Below, one piece after another: positions 35,702-47,033 of a DNA stretch of 64,000 nt (its first letter is position 1; each line of letters begins with the position of its first letter). Below the pieces are notes generated by a model, which saw only the letters and a list, made by a program, of their open reading frames with translations, did no database searches and had not been told where the DNA came from. The stretch is from Pezizomycotina sp. ARF18. Lineage: Eukaryota; Ascomycota. The stretch is from NCBI GenBank assembly GCA_002224055.1, contig AZLU01000170.1, forward strand, positions 28,128 to 92,127. Direction: 5' to 3'. The position numbers and the translations under genes were made by a program.

Positions 35702-36633
35702 ATGCCCCTTTCAGAAGAGTTTAAGCAAAAGCTCAGGGAAGGCGGTTATCTCGATGACGATGGCCTTTCGTTACGACGAGTATCGCACGGCTCACCCTTG
35801 CGAGGAGTTGCTCTGGGTGGCGCCCAACTTTCACCGTCGAGCCTACGAGGACCCGACTCACCACAATCCGATCCTTAACCTTGAAACCTTGGCAATCTAC
35901 GTGAACGCGTCTCTTCTTTGAGAAACCGTCTCCAGACTTTTTTCCGCTACGACGCACGCCTGAGGATATCGATAGCATCATCACCGCCAGCAGTGACCAA
36001 GGTCTCCGCCATCGTCCCGTCGCCTTCGTTCCTGAGACGCCAGCCCGTCCCATCGCCTTCGTTCCCGAGACGCCAGCCAGTCCCCCCGCCACCCTAAGGG
36101 TTGACGCTGAGGTAGACGAAGATGCTGACAAAAGGTTGCTACCGGGGTTCTCAAGCTCCATGTGCATATCCTGTGTGAGATGCTCGTCTACTTACCGGAA
36201 GTTGACAGGCAGTGCTTGCATTACGCTTGCCGGCGTCTTCGCCTTCTTATTCCCCACCGTGCGCTGGTTATTTCGACATTGATTCGCATTTAAGCCCGGG
36301 AGAAGCCTTCGAAGGAGCGGGAGGTTTCGGGGGAGGGAATTTGAGGGGAGTGAATTTGGGGGAGGTGAAAAGGCAAAGAGCGACGATGGATCGCATGGGA
36401 CGACCAACGAGAGTTCTGAGGCGACTCGCGAAGACCTGAGGATGGATGTCGGTTCCGTGTTTCCGTGTTGGCATTGCTGTAGGTTTCGCGTAGTCGAGGA
36501 ACTTGCGACGAGCTTCGGCCTACAAGGGCGCCTAGTCTGCCATCGTTGCATGTCGGGTATGTCGGCAACTTGGAATGAACCTTTTTCTTCCTTCTCTTTC
36601 GTCATTTCCTTTCGTTTCCGAATAAATAAATAA
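35702..36633 (+). CDS. F-box-type protein with disordered N-terminus and CxxC pairs, frame-shifted
   Basis: Start MPLSEEFKQKLREGGYLDDD. After a shift near 35780 the frame reads AHPCEELLWVAPNFHRRAYE and ETLAIYVNAS, then a Pro-rich segment with a tandem duplication (VAFVPETPARPIAFVPETPA). An F-box-like helix pair follows in a shifted frame near 36140-36250 (ILCEMLVYLPEVDRQCLHYA, CRRL). Further on are an acidic linker and CWHCC...CHRC pairs (36463-36555), as found after the F-box in many fungal F-box proteins. F-box proteins recruit substrates to SCF ubiquitin ligases through Skp1. At least three shifts. The 3' end runs into an AAAT microsatellite, so the last exon is unresolved. Confidence 0.5.
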
Positions 36634-36645
36634 ATAAATAAATAA

Positions 36646-36677
<32 letters not shown>

Positions 36678-36697
36678 AAATAAATAAATAAATAAAA
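36621..36697 (+). repeat. (AAAT)n microsatellite
   Basis: About 18 AAAT units with two AATAAT interruptions; complementary to 35515-35572. Confidence 0.9.
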
Positions 36698-36829
36698 GGT
36701 AATCAACTCGTGAAGGCACGTAGTACACTCTAAGCATCTCACTCCCACCATTCCTCTATACAGTCGAAGAAATCGCCAACGGATAAGTGATCCTCGCCGC
36801 CCCCGCTTCGGTCGATGGTCTCCAGCCCT

Positions 36830-37239
36830 TCACTCACGGTACGGTAGATAAATCCGAAAAGGTGAACTTGAGGAGCAATTTCTTGACGCCGGCCTTAAGC
36901 TCGTATAGAGGGTCTTTAAAAACGATCTAAACGAAAGGCCGGGCGGTACCCGGCGCGACGCGTTCGAGTCGACCTCGTTTTTCTCGTTTTCTTTCTCGAG
37001 CCCTAAATAATCGAAGGCCTTGGTCCGTAGTATGGCCAGGTACACCTGCCGCTGATGCCTCCTACTCTGGGTAGTAGCACGCTCCCCTGCGGTAAATACC
37101 GACGTGAGGATGCAGTCGCCCCTATCCGGATCCTCGCGCACCACTGCCCATTGCGGCACCACTTGCGCATCGGGAACCTAACGTCGTGGGAAATGTCGCC
37201 GCGCAGGAAGCCGTGTATCGCCGGATTTTTTGCGTTCAC
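36830..37239 (-). CDS. Hypothetical protein, two overlapping frames
   Basis: One frame gives GFLRGDISHDVRFPMRKW near the start; the longer one continues QWAVVREDPDRGDCILTSVF, TAGERATTQSRRHQRQVYLA and ILRTKAFDYLGLEKENEK, ending at 36830. Composition is protein-like and the two join with one base shift near 37160. No motif recognised. Confidence 0.3.
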
Positions 37240-38629
37240 TGCTCGAGAGGGTAAGCGAGTATGCGGACTTTGCCGTAATAAACGCCGCTTATGTGTACGC
37301 TGTACTCGATCTTACTAGAGCGGTGATCTCTACTAGTATATACCAGTTTGCTTTGGCTTTAGGATTCCGTGGGTGTTTATAATATCCCGGCAGACGGGTT
37401 TTAGGAAGCGCACGTAGCACGCGGTACCTCGTCGAGGATCATGACCTGGACTTCGACCGGTAGGTCCGTGATCCCACACATTTTTTCCGTTTTCCTATTC
37501 CGCGGAAATATCTAGGACACTAAGATCGATTATATCGATTCGGCGCGAAAGGAATATAATCAAATAACGAGGCCGAGTTAAATGTCATGGAAAATGAAAC
37601 ATTTAGGAAAGAGGAGCACTGAAAGTTCAATAGATAATTGTTCTTTGTGTCGTTAGACGAATATGATAAAGGTTTTAACCACCCAAACGTTAAATTGAGA
37701 CTTTTATTAATAACCCCCCAAAAAAAAAAAAAAACAGTAAGCAACTTTGAAAGCTTGTTCCCTGAAAATAGAAGATCATGAACAGTCAAGCTTATGTTAC
37801 TTAAGTACTTCGGCCTCTTGTCCAGGTTTTCTTAAAAAAAGGAGCTGATCAATCCAAATTATATAGAATGACCAATCGAGTAAGAGACGGTACTAGCTTG
37901 ACGAATGCAGCGCTACTGGATCTAGGTCTTTCACTATTGCTTTTCTGTGCTTGTCTGATATGGAATCGGTAAATAAATGCGTGAAATAAACTTCGACGTT
38001 CACTATCAGCAAGTAATATAAACTTTTTTTTTTTTTTCCCTTTTGCAACTCTACCGTCCCTTCTTTACATCGCTCGAGTGGGGTTTATATAGCGGGTCCG
38101 TGACGTTGGTAATTACCCGGGCCGCCGTTATTCGATGGGGTAGCCTATCTGTTAGCATCTCCGAATAAAAGGCCTTCTTCTGCGGAATGATAGAAACCTT
38201 CGTTTTGGAAACCGGGAATCCGTAAAACCGAGCTCACAAAGCCACTGAGCAGAAACTATCTAATACTCTCTAGACCTTTACGAAGCCGAAGAGCTTAGGA
38301 ATCGGTACTACTTGAGGAGCTTTACGAAGCCGTTTTTGAACTTATTTGAAATTTGCGAGGCCAGGCAAACTTGGGCTTTTCTTTTCAAGTTGGAAAAACC
38401 TACCGTAATGATTGGCGCAAACGCTCTATTTCTATACGTAAACCATTAAATATAAGGCGTGCTACCCCTATATGGTTTATAATGTTTTTCCGGTGAAATG
38501 ATATAACCCTGCACGGGCGGCTTTTTTCTCTCCTCCATGCTTATATGGCTTCGCCCTGACGGGGGTTTGCCACAATGCAGAATAGGCCCAATGTGGGCTG
38601 GTGGGGGGTCTTTTCTTTTCTTTTCTCTG

Positions 38630-38630
<1 letters not shown>

Positions 38631-38666
<36 letters not shown>
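38631..38666 (+). repeat. Poly-T tract (36 T)
   Basis: T36, preceded by TTTTC repeats. Confidence 0.9.
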
Positions 38667-38667
<1 letters not shown>

Positions 38668-39000
38668 GTTCCAGGTGTCATTATGTGAATATAATTTTTT
38701 TGGTACGACATGAGAATGTCGCTTCCCAAGCTCCTGAGTAGGTAGACCTTCAAACGAGGAGGGAGGAATAGAACGCTGTTTTGTTTAGCAGAGAGTCCTC
38801 AGCTTTCTGGAGCCTTTTATTCCTCGCACAGTTCCGCATGGTTCTGAGGGCTGATCGTTGTGCTTTATCGAGAGCTTCCCTCAAGCTTGCCGTATCTGTT
38901 GAAGAAACCTCTTGCCAACTTAGAGACAATGGAATTAAATGATGAATCAAAAGAAAAATTTCGATCAATCAAATACAAATCTCAAAAGATTGTCATCGGA

Positions 39001-39064
39001 GCGCGTAATCTTGATAGTCTCCTTTGGATCCTTGGCATGTTGGCGGCCTCGCTTCTAACCCATT
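39001..39064 (+). repeat. Dispersed repeat, copy 2
   Basis: Matches 34678-34741 (GCGCGTAATCTTGATAGTCT onward) with scattered transitions and one 1-base gap. Confidence 0.55.
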
Positions 39065-39366
39065 TTAAGGCTTGGGGAAGCTTTGCCCACGGCTCGTTAT
39101 AGTTGAAGTCCTACTGGCATGTTTGACCAGCGTTTATATTTCTTTTAGACTGCATCTTGGCGAAATTGGTTACACTGAAGCTTGGCCTCGTTGTTTCTTT
39201 ATAAATCACTCAAGTGCCTCAGCGAGTTCTCCTGAATGTCGCGAAGTTAGACCCATATTGTTTACTGAAAAGCGTCTGCTTTCCCGTCTTCTCCTTATAC
39301 AATTTCTCCGGAGGTAGTTCATCTTCTTTATTACTTACAATTTCCTGGACTCTACTAGTAAATCGA

Positions 39367-40737
39367 ATGATTCTCTCCCACTTCGTCGCACTCTATATAC
39401 TTTATGTCGCAGCGGTCGCTAAGACTCAGGAGGTTTACAAGAAATATAATCCAGGTATCGCCGCTCGCGAAGCGAAGAATGTTCCGGAGAATAAGGAATG
39501 CGCCAAACTCAGAGGTGTATCCTCTCAAGTGGTCAATTGCCGCAGTTCCAGCCAAATTTGCGATTCACGAACCAGGACGTGCAAGATCCCGAAGAGAGGC
39601 GGCTGCTCCTCCGATCACGACTGCCTTGACGGAACCATTTGCGACCCGTATTCGAAGTCTTGCCGCGTCCAGAAGAAAGGGAAATGTTCGTCCAATGATG
39701 ACTGTTGCCACGGAACGAGCTGCCAGTCTGGCATCTGCCAGCAGCAACCGCCGCCGCCCCAGTCTTGTCAACAGAGACTCTCCGATCGCTGCATTGTAGG
39801 ATCAACGACTGGTAACACTTGTTGTAAAGAAGGCACGTGTACAGCGGGCAAATGCTGTCTGGCGAGTTCTTCGACGTCTAGCTCTACTCGCTGCCGGAGT
39901 AACAACGGCTGCTGCGGTCCAAAAGCTAGGTGCAGATGCGACGGGAAATGTGCGACCCACGCTCCGACCTGTGAGTCCGGTAGGTTTGTGTGTGGGCCGC
40001 ATCGTGTTGCGATAGCGACCAGGTATGCAAAGAGGGATCATGCCAGTCATGTGACACCGGCAAGGTAGCTTGTCAAGGCGTCTGCTACTCGAGCGGACAG
40101 GTATGCAAGGCGGCGTCTGTTCAACCTGCAGCTTGGGGTCTACAGCTTGTGGAGGAACTTGCTGTGGTAGTGACCAGGTTTGCCAGTCCGGGTCATGCCA
40201 GTCGTGCGCTACTGGGTCTACAGCTTGTGGAGGAAGCTCTTGCTGCGGTAGCGATCAGATACGTCAGTCCGGTATATGTCAGTCATGCGCGACCGGGTCT
40301 ATAGTTTGTGGAGGAACTTGTTGCAGTAACGACCAGATCTGCCGGTCCGGGTCGTGCCAATCGTGCGCCACCGGGACTACGGCGTGCGGGGGCACGACTT
40401 GCTGCTCCGGTGACCAGACATGCAGTGCAGGCTCCTGCTGCAAGGGCTTTGGCGCCAGTTGCGGAAGCAATAGTGAGTGCTGCTCTAGCACAGGCCTACA
40501 GTGCTACCGGGAATTTGCGCTATCCCGCCTTATGGCTCCTGCAATCGATCGAATAGTCTATGCCACCACATCAATCCGGTCATTCTTAGTTGTTGGACTA
40601 CGACCCCTAGTTTCTCGACGGGAACTTGCTGCACCGGCTCTGGTGTGCTCTGCGATCTTAGTCTTCCGAATAACTGCTGCTCTTCGTCAACCTGTATACT
40701 CCTGAATGGGTACTATGGGTGCGGAACGAGTTCTTGA
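39367..40737 (+). CDS. Secreted cysteine-rich protein with six 26-residue repeats
   Basis: Signal peptide MILSHFVALYILYVAAVAKT. The N-terminal half has dickkopf-like Cys spacing (CSSDHDCLDGTICDPYSKSC, CSSNDDCCHGTSCQSGIC), then a PPPP linker. The C-terminal half is a tandem array of about 26 residues with consensus CCGSDQVCQSGSCQSCATG plus STACGGT: units start near 40000, 40080, 40160, 40240, 40320 and 40400. The fourth unit has Arg where the others have Cys (DQIRQSG). The tail reads LCDLSLPNNCCSSSTCILL and ends CGTSS. Three shifts: GGG at 39994-39996 (one more G fits), near 40108 and near 40505. All Cys would form disulfides outside the cell. Role unknown; adhesion, wall binding or an effector role is possible. 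Confidence 0.7.
39990..40470 (+). repeat. Tandem array of 78-81-bp coding units
   Basis: Five to six units beginning TGCTG(T/C)GGTAGTGACCAG and ending GCTTGTGGAGGAACT. Third-position and occasional first-position differences separate the units, and one unit is three bases longer. Confidence 0.65.
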
Positions 40738-41219
40738 TTTCCTCGGCGAGGAGATTTTATAAGCGAACCGCTGTTAGGAATCCATCGTTGTAACCTTGGA
40801 GTCTCTCCACATACAATTATATCACAATTCGTATACTTCCACCGGTTACATTGTCCAGTCTATAAGTACTTGTAGAATTAATTTCAAATTTTCGGCCTTC
40901 TCTGATTATTGGAGAAGTGGTTGCCAGCTTCTGTGGAGTCAGCGCTAAGACAAAACTCATTGAAAGAATTTATAAGGGAGATCTATTCGTGTTCATATTC
41001 TCGTCTAGCATGTACTCTATAACTAATTATACATTACGTTTCGTTAATGTTTCTATGCATTCAAGGTCGGTTTTCATTTGTTTTACTCGACCTGTTTATA
41101 CGCTTTTTGGTTTTTCTTTTCTTTTTTCTTGTTGACAATGACGCTTTTCCGAAATCGCTATACGCTCGTATGTACTTGACCAATGTGGTTATCCTCCACG
41201 AGGACCCAAAACCAAGGCC
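40738..41219. other. Gene-free stretch
   Basis: AT-rich intergenic sequence; nothing supported. Confidence 0.5.
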
Positions 41220-42079
41220 CTAATGGTAGACTTGCGGTTCAGGTGTAGTCGTTCTTCTCGCTAATATCTGATCCATCTCCGTCATCGGTGGCAGTCGACC
41301 GCTATATTCTGACCATGACAGATGCCCTCTCCTTCCCGGTTTCTTCTCCGTAGCTCTATACTGATATGTATTGATTCCAGCCCAACTGTTGACACGATAC
41401 ATATTCGGACTCCGAGGATTATGAATATCTGCCATCTTCATATCCTTCGAACGATAGCTCATAGCGGAATTGTTCGTGTGGGTCGTGGTCGCGGAGAATA
41501 GTTTAGGGGCGTGTGGGTCCACGCCGGAGAAGCGGCACCGCTAACCGATTTTGGGGAGACACTAACGGGAAGAACATCCGTGGGGAAATTAGGTTCAATA
41601 GTGGCCGAACCTTTGCTCGAGAAACTACCGGTTTTACGCGACCGCGACGAAGGTTCCTACGAGGCAACGAATCGGTATTGAAATTGCGATTCGTCACGTC
41701 CGCTAGTAGGAGAGTTTTCCGGCCGGTGGATCGCTGCGGAGTAGGGCTTCTGCTCAGTGTTATAACGTCGGAGAAGCTATTGTCGTTGCTCTTCGAATAG
41801 GTCGACGAAGAACGCTTTAGAATTTTTGAGGGTGACGGCGACAGATTGCTCGGACCGATTTAGGTATGCTAGCTTGTATGGCTTTCGGCCTCGTTGAGAG
41901 TTCTCGCGTTGCCGTTGCGTGGTAAAATACGGGGACGCCCAATGTGATTTCGGACTCCTTTTCACTGCCGAAGCAAGAAAACCGCGGCTTCTTGAGCCAT
42001 CGAGGTGTCGCCATGAATGGAGTCGGAGTACGGACAAGAGCAAAATGATGGTCGGGACGATGCGCAATTGGGCCAACAC
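41220..42079 (-). CDS. Possible 3' part of a membrane protein gene, unknown
   Basis: From 42079 a hydrophobic start (LRIVPTIILLLSVLRLHSW) leads into basic, Ser-rich sequence in alternating frames (EPNFPTDVLPVSVSPKSVSG), ending with a coherent tail (MYRVNSWAGINTYQYRATEK, SEYSGRLPPMTEMDQILA) and a stop at 41220. The pattern suits the cytoplasmic tail of a membrane receptor, but no helix bundle is intact. At least three shifts or unseen introns. Confidence 0.35.
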
Positions 42080-42922
42080 TTAGTTGTGCGGGGAGGAAAT
42101 ATACTGGTGAATACTCACAAAACTGAATTCGCTGATATCACCGCCGTCGAAAAGAACAGGGAATGTTTCAATTTATATCGAAGAACCTATTAATCTGGAG
42201 GCCGGGGTAAGCAAGAAGAAATACGCTCTTTTCCGCCCAGGGTTATTGTTCTGTGGAATGTGCGGTTCCTATAGTTTCCGGTATTATACCTAGCGACAAC
42301 GCATTGTTCTTTCTATCCTTTTTACGAAATACGACGACCGGGGACATCCGTTCCTTTTAATAGGGCTGAGTTAGCGAGACTTTTACGCTATCGGAGGCTA
42401 TCCCGCCGTTTAGCTCCCGGAATGAATCAAATACCCAGTAAGAAAAATCCTGTCCGGCGCTCAGTCTCCAATGCGAGTTTGGTTAAAGACAATTGGGACT
42501 TGGCCCTCTCGCTCGTAGCGATCATTGTCTTCCAAACAACTGTTGCTCTCCTGAGACCGGCGTTTTCCATATATATTTCAAGCGAATATGATCATGATAT
42601 GCTGATATGATTCCCATGTTTCCATGGCACTTGCTTAAGGGTTAACATAGGGTCAGATTTCAAAAGGCGACATTTGTGACTGTACTACTGCTAGGGCGCA
42701 TCGATATAGGAATGCAATCTACTTCATGAGATTGATAAAAGCAGTTGCAGGAAAACATTTCTGGAAGATAGGTTCTATATAGAATAAACAAGTTAGATAC
42801 AATGCGACGATCGCGATGCTTTTTTAGTCTAATTACAAACTATATCGTGTCTATAAATCAGAAGTAGAAATTATAAAAGGAAAGATGCTGAACGTCGGAA
42901 ACTCTAGATATCTCCACATATT
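42080..42922. other. Gene-free stretch
   Basis: No supported gene; one short plus-strand frame at 42422-42610 contains a hydrophobic stretch (LALSLVAIIVFQTTVALL) but no start context or homologue. Confidence 0.4.
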
Positions 42923-44071
42923 TTACTCGTACTCGCACGTCTGCTCCAGGGCTTTCATCCATGATCGTCGATAAGACGACCACCAATCAATGTTATCGTT
43001 AGGATAACCAAGATCGAACCAACCTCGCTCAACCAAATATCGCGGTTTATCCTTCGGGAAGACTCCCGGTTCTGAAGTTCGGAGACCGATCGTAACGTAA
43101 AGATCCCAAATATCGATAGGCCGTAAAACTGACCAGCAATAGATCATGAACAGTTCCCTTGAGCTATCGTAACCCTCGTCAAATATTTCCACGCGCTGCG
43201 GATCTACGCCATCAATCCAAGATTTCCATGTATCCATTTCTGCGCCGAAAATTTGTCCCATAATGAAACCGTATATGAAACCGTCGACTTCTTCGACGTC
43301 TGCGACATCGTCTTCTCCGTTTGGGATATTCTCGAAAGTCCAGAGTTCGCGGCGGACAAATTCGGCGGCGCGGTCGCGTTCATCTTGAGTCCCCAACATC
43401 GTCATCCCATACAATCTCGCTTCTTGTGCCAGCCAAACCTTGATAATGGCCCTACGAAATCTTGTTCTTGGCGCGAAGGAACGGTCGCCTTGGGTTGCGA
43501 ACGGGGAACCTAGGTATCGGAAGCGGATCTCGGGTTGGCATACAGTTTCTCCAAACCTATAAGAGCCATCGAGCGCGTAAAGATATCGTCGATGTCGTAT
43601 CTGTCAATCTCGGCTCTGAATTCAGAAACGGTTGCAACTCTGTTGCTCCGGTCGGTCTTTGTGCGGCTCGGGGGTCGTAGGCTTCTGAATTGCCTGTTCC
43701 GTAGGTTTCATATACCGCGGCGAGTCCGCGGTTTTCTCGGATGAGACCATGCAACTTGATGTCATCATTGTAAGTTCCTGACTTTATCTGGCATTGAGAA
43801 TTAGTGACTGCCTAATTATACCCCACCTGGAGTCTGATGTTAGTAGAGGACGGACCAGAATCTTGCGGAGGATAGCGATACGATTGCTCTCATACACGTC
43901 TTTGAGCAGCTTCGAGCATTCTGAAAACGCCAGAGCATCATTGAAATTACGGAGGCTACAGAAAATCTCTAGCAGTAGCTCTGGGACTAGTTTTGTAATG
44001 ACCGGTGCGGGCATCGTCGCTTTGCCAGTAGTAAATCGCAGGGGGTAGGCTCTAATTAGCCGCCTTGACAT
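42923..44071 (-). CDS. F-box-like protein
   Basis: The N-terminus carries an F-box-type motif (VPELLLEIFCSLRNFNDALA, then SECSKLLKDVYESNRIAILR). A donor follows LLTSDS, then exons in alternating frames read HGLIRENRGLAAVYETYGTG, TVSEFRAEIDRYDIDDIFTR, RFRRAIIKVWLAQEARLYGM, REAEFVRRELW-type sequence (EFVRRELWTFENIPNGEDD) and ELFMIYCWSVLRPIDIWDLY, ending EQTCEYE. This is the organisation of the many uncharacterised fungal F-box proteins with an alpha-helical C-terminus. Likely partner: Skp1 in an SCF ubiquitin ligase. Shifts near 43640, 43520 and 43680. The ATG could be at 44071 (MSRRLIRAYPLR) or at an internal Met about 20 residues on (MPAPVITK). Confidence 0.6.
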
Positions 44072-47033
44072 TTTGAGCGAAGAGAAACCGGCTGATATCA
44101 GGAAATCTCGAACACAAAGTTTAGGGAATCGATCACTTTAAGAATGTTGCAAAATTGCCCGGCGGAATTGTCGGCGCGAGCATGAATATTAGGGGCCTTG
44201 GTCCTATACGTTCATATCGCGTAGTCTTGGCCCGCTCACCCTCGCTACGCTAATCGGTTATCTAGCTCGCCTCTTAGTTTAAAATTAGTCATTCACCAAC
44301 TGCTACCTCAGGCCGTTCCGCTTTCTTCAAGCAATATTTATCGATCTTATGCACAAGTTTGGCCAGGGTCAGAGGCCAAAGAAGGAAGCATGATAAGAAC
44401 AACACCTTCTTGTAGAGACTAATGCGTTTTTCGATCATGCTTTTCGAGAAACTTCTTTTAGCCTGTTTGGCGACGGGGTTTAATTTAGATTCATTCTCTG
44501 CTCCACAGATTCCATGCTTCGTTCCATCAATTGATCAATCTTGATCAATAGCGCGAGCACGTTGGTATATCTTGTTTCTCATTCGATAGAATGTCACACG
44601 ACACCTAGGTTCATGATCATTGCTCATTGCCGCTTGAGAGTTTCGTACCTGCATCATTTTTCACTCTTCCCGCACTTGCTCTGTTACACAACCTTCTCCC
44701 TCAAATATATGTTTGGAAGGTCTTATGCGGTTGAGATCGAAGGTTTCATGTTTTCTCAACGGTCTCCACACCGAGTATCACGAAACTCTCATATCCGATA
44801 TAGCGGCTTGCCTCCCGACAGGATTCCAGCAATCGGAAAGGATACATGCGTAAAATGCAAATGAACTTCCAATTCCGCCGGAGAAAATTATTGAAGGCAA
44901 GCCCGCAAGTGTGTTTTGGGAAGTTCATAATTGCCGAAACTCAACTGGGAGACTGGGAGACTGGCAAATGCTCCGCATTGAAGGCTTAGTTATCCGACGT
45001 TCGCCTGCGGATAATGGGACCCTTGAGCCTGCCCGTGATCATACAATTAGCCTCCGTGGAACATACTAGAGATAAACATTCATTAACTAACCGATTCGGA
45101 CATAGTAAGGGAAGTCTCCAGGACAAAGGCTCGTGTAACTGTTGATGCAACGAAAATGCGGCTATCCATTCGATTGAGAGGCAAATACAGAAGAATAGCT
45201 TCAATCTGCCCGCTCAATGTTTGTAGAGGATTCTTGTCCTTGCCGGCAAGTATGGTAACCCAAAATAGTTTGGTGATGTATGCAAAATTATAAAGACGTT
45301 GCATTTGAAATTAAAGCCATGACTCGTTAACAAGATGATTCATCTCTGTTCATGATGCTACTCATAGAATATGATAATACTATAAATTAATTTGGTACGA
45401 CTATAAGGTAATGAGGCATTTGAACAAACTATGTGTTGCAGTGTACGAGATAGTGGAATATATCCTTCTGGTTACTTACGATCATATAAATAATACCAAG
45501 CCCAAAATTAAATCCAAGAGCTCTGAGTGTTTGTAGAGCGCCAGGTTATCGAAAAATTAGCAAAATTTGTCCTTGCGATTACTGGTCCTTGCGCCTGCCT
45601 ACTACGCGCCGCTAGCTTATTAGTCTGCCCTCATGATTGCCTAGTGACTCATTTTCAGCAATTAAAGGCCTCTCAATGTAGCATGATGCCAGCCGTTCCT
45701 TCTTTGAGTCTAGGATAGAATATAGTAAGTTGATTATCTCACGAAGGAGAAAACAAAGAGGGCCTGAGGAGGCATATATTTCTCAGGGGAGTCTGAATAT
45801 CTTATAGAAGGGCCTTCTGGATACCAAGTCGTCTATTATAGCACGATCCGTACTAGTTTGCGCGTAGAGACCGGGCTATACTACTATGTGATCAGATGAG
45901 GCATTTCGCAGTCCGTCTAAAAAGCCCGGTGGGACTAGATCTGGCCTAGTGCAAGGGTTTCTCTCTAGAGCCGCAGGTTGCTGATGTAACTCCTTGAAGT
46001 TTTGATTGGTCTTTACTTGTCTCGCGTTTTCAATTCTTCTCCTTGTAGTCTAGCTTTGTTGGGTCTTATTCGCTCTAGACAAACTATATAGTATATTGGT
46101 GAGTACTATCCCAGGACAAAAGTCTGTCAACATTTTTCTTTTCCCCAAATAATTATTTCGGTATAGTTCTTCGGCATAATTTTAAGCGAAACCAGCATTT
46201 TTATAAAAGTACAAAACAAAATTAACTACTATACGAGTAATACTGAATAAAAACATTTAAAAGCTGAAAGTCTTGTAGATTATACTCAGAATAAGCGAAA
46301 TATTCAATTTTATTTTAAATTACCTTGTGGTTGTTGAATTATAGCATTCTGAAAACCGGTATTTTGTATGGTAAATAGAAAATCTTGACATACTTTTGTC
46401 CTTTGATAGTACAAACTGTAAGGCAAATGGCCAACAACACCACGATGCATAAAGAGCTATTCTTCCATAAGGGTGCGTATTCCCACATTTTGTAGTTTTA
46501 GAAACCATGCTCGCAATTGTATTCAAAATTGACATATATTCTATGAAATCTGAAATCTGTGCGGGTAAAACCGACATATAGTATATCGCTGCTGGCATGT
46601 AATTGCAATAATGGAAACTTGATATCTGTTTCATGACGGTTTGGCGACGTCAACGATAATATATATACGGTCTCCTGGAGTGCGAATTACATAATGATAT
46701 GATCAGTATACAATCTCACTCGCTTATGATCAATACTAGATCGTCTACGAAATAGAATCCGGTTCTTACATTTGGCTTTTGACTCAAAGAGGGGATACAC
46801 TTCAGTAACAAGGAAAGCAATTAAACTATATATTTCCAGTGGTAGGAACGAGAGTTAGATCTTCACGATTATCTGGTAAAGGTACCGAATGTAGACTTCT
46901 TCAAGATATCATTCTCAATTTCATCAAACTCTTGTTCTATCTTATATTTTTCAATTCAATTAAACTTTTGTTCTATGGTCGTCGCTACCATGAGAATAAA
47001 TATCGTTTTTGTCATTCGCTGCTCATAACCCAT
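44072..47033. other. Gene-free stretch, 3 kb
   Basis: AT-rich sequence with no supported gene. A 9-base unit is duplicated at 44942-44960 (GGGAGACTG). Short frames lack motifs. Confidence 0.5.

Larger units (their letters stand above)
37240..39366. other. Gene-free stretch, 2.1 kb
   Basis: AT-rich, with poly-A/poly-T runs (37719-37733, 38026-38038, 38631-38666) and TTTTC repeats. The second copy of the dispersed repeat is at 39001-39064. No gene supported. Confidence 0.45.

Noticed and set aside
5497-40510. Programmed ribosomal frameshifting as the cause of the many frame changes
   Set aside because: The shifts have no common slippery heptamer or downstream structure and occur several times in one gene; a single-base sequencing bias explains them more simply.
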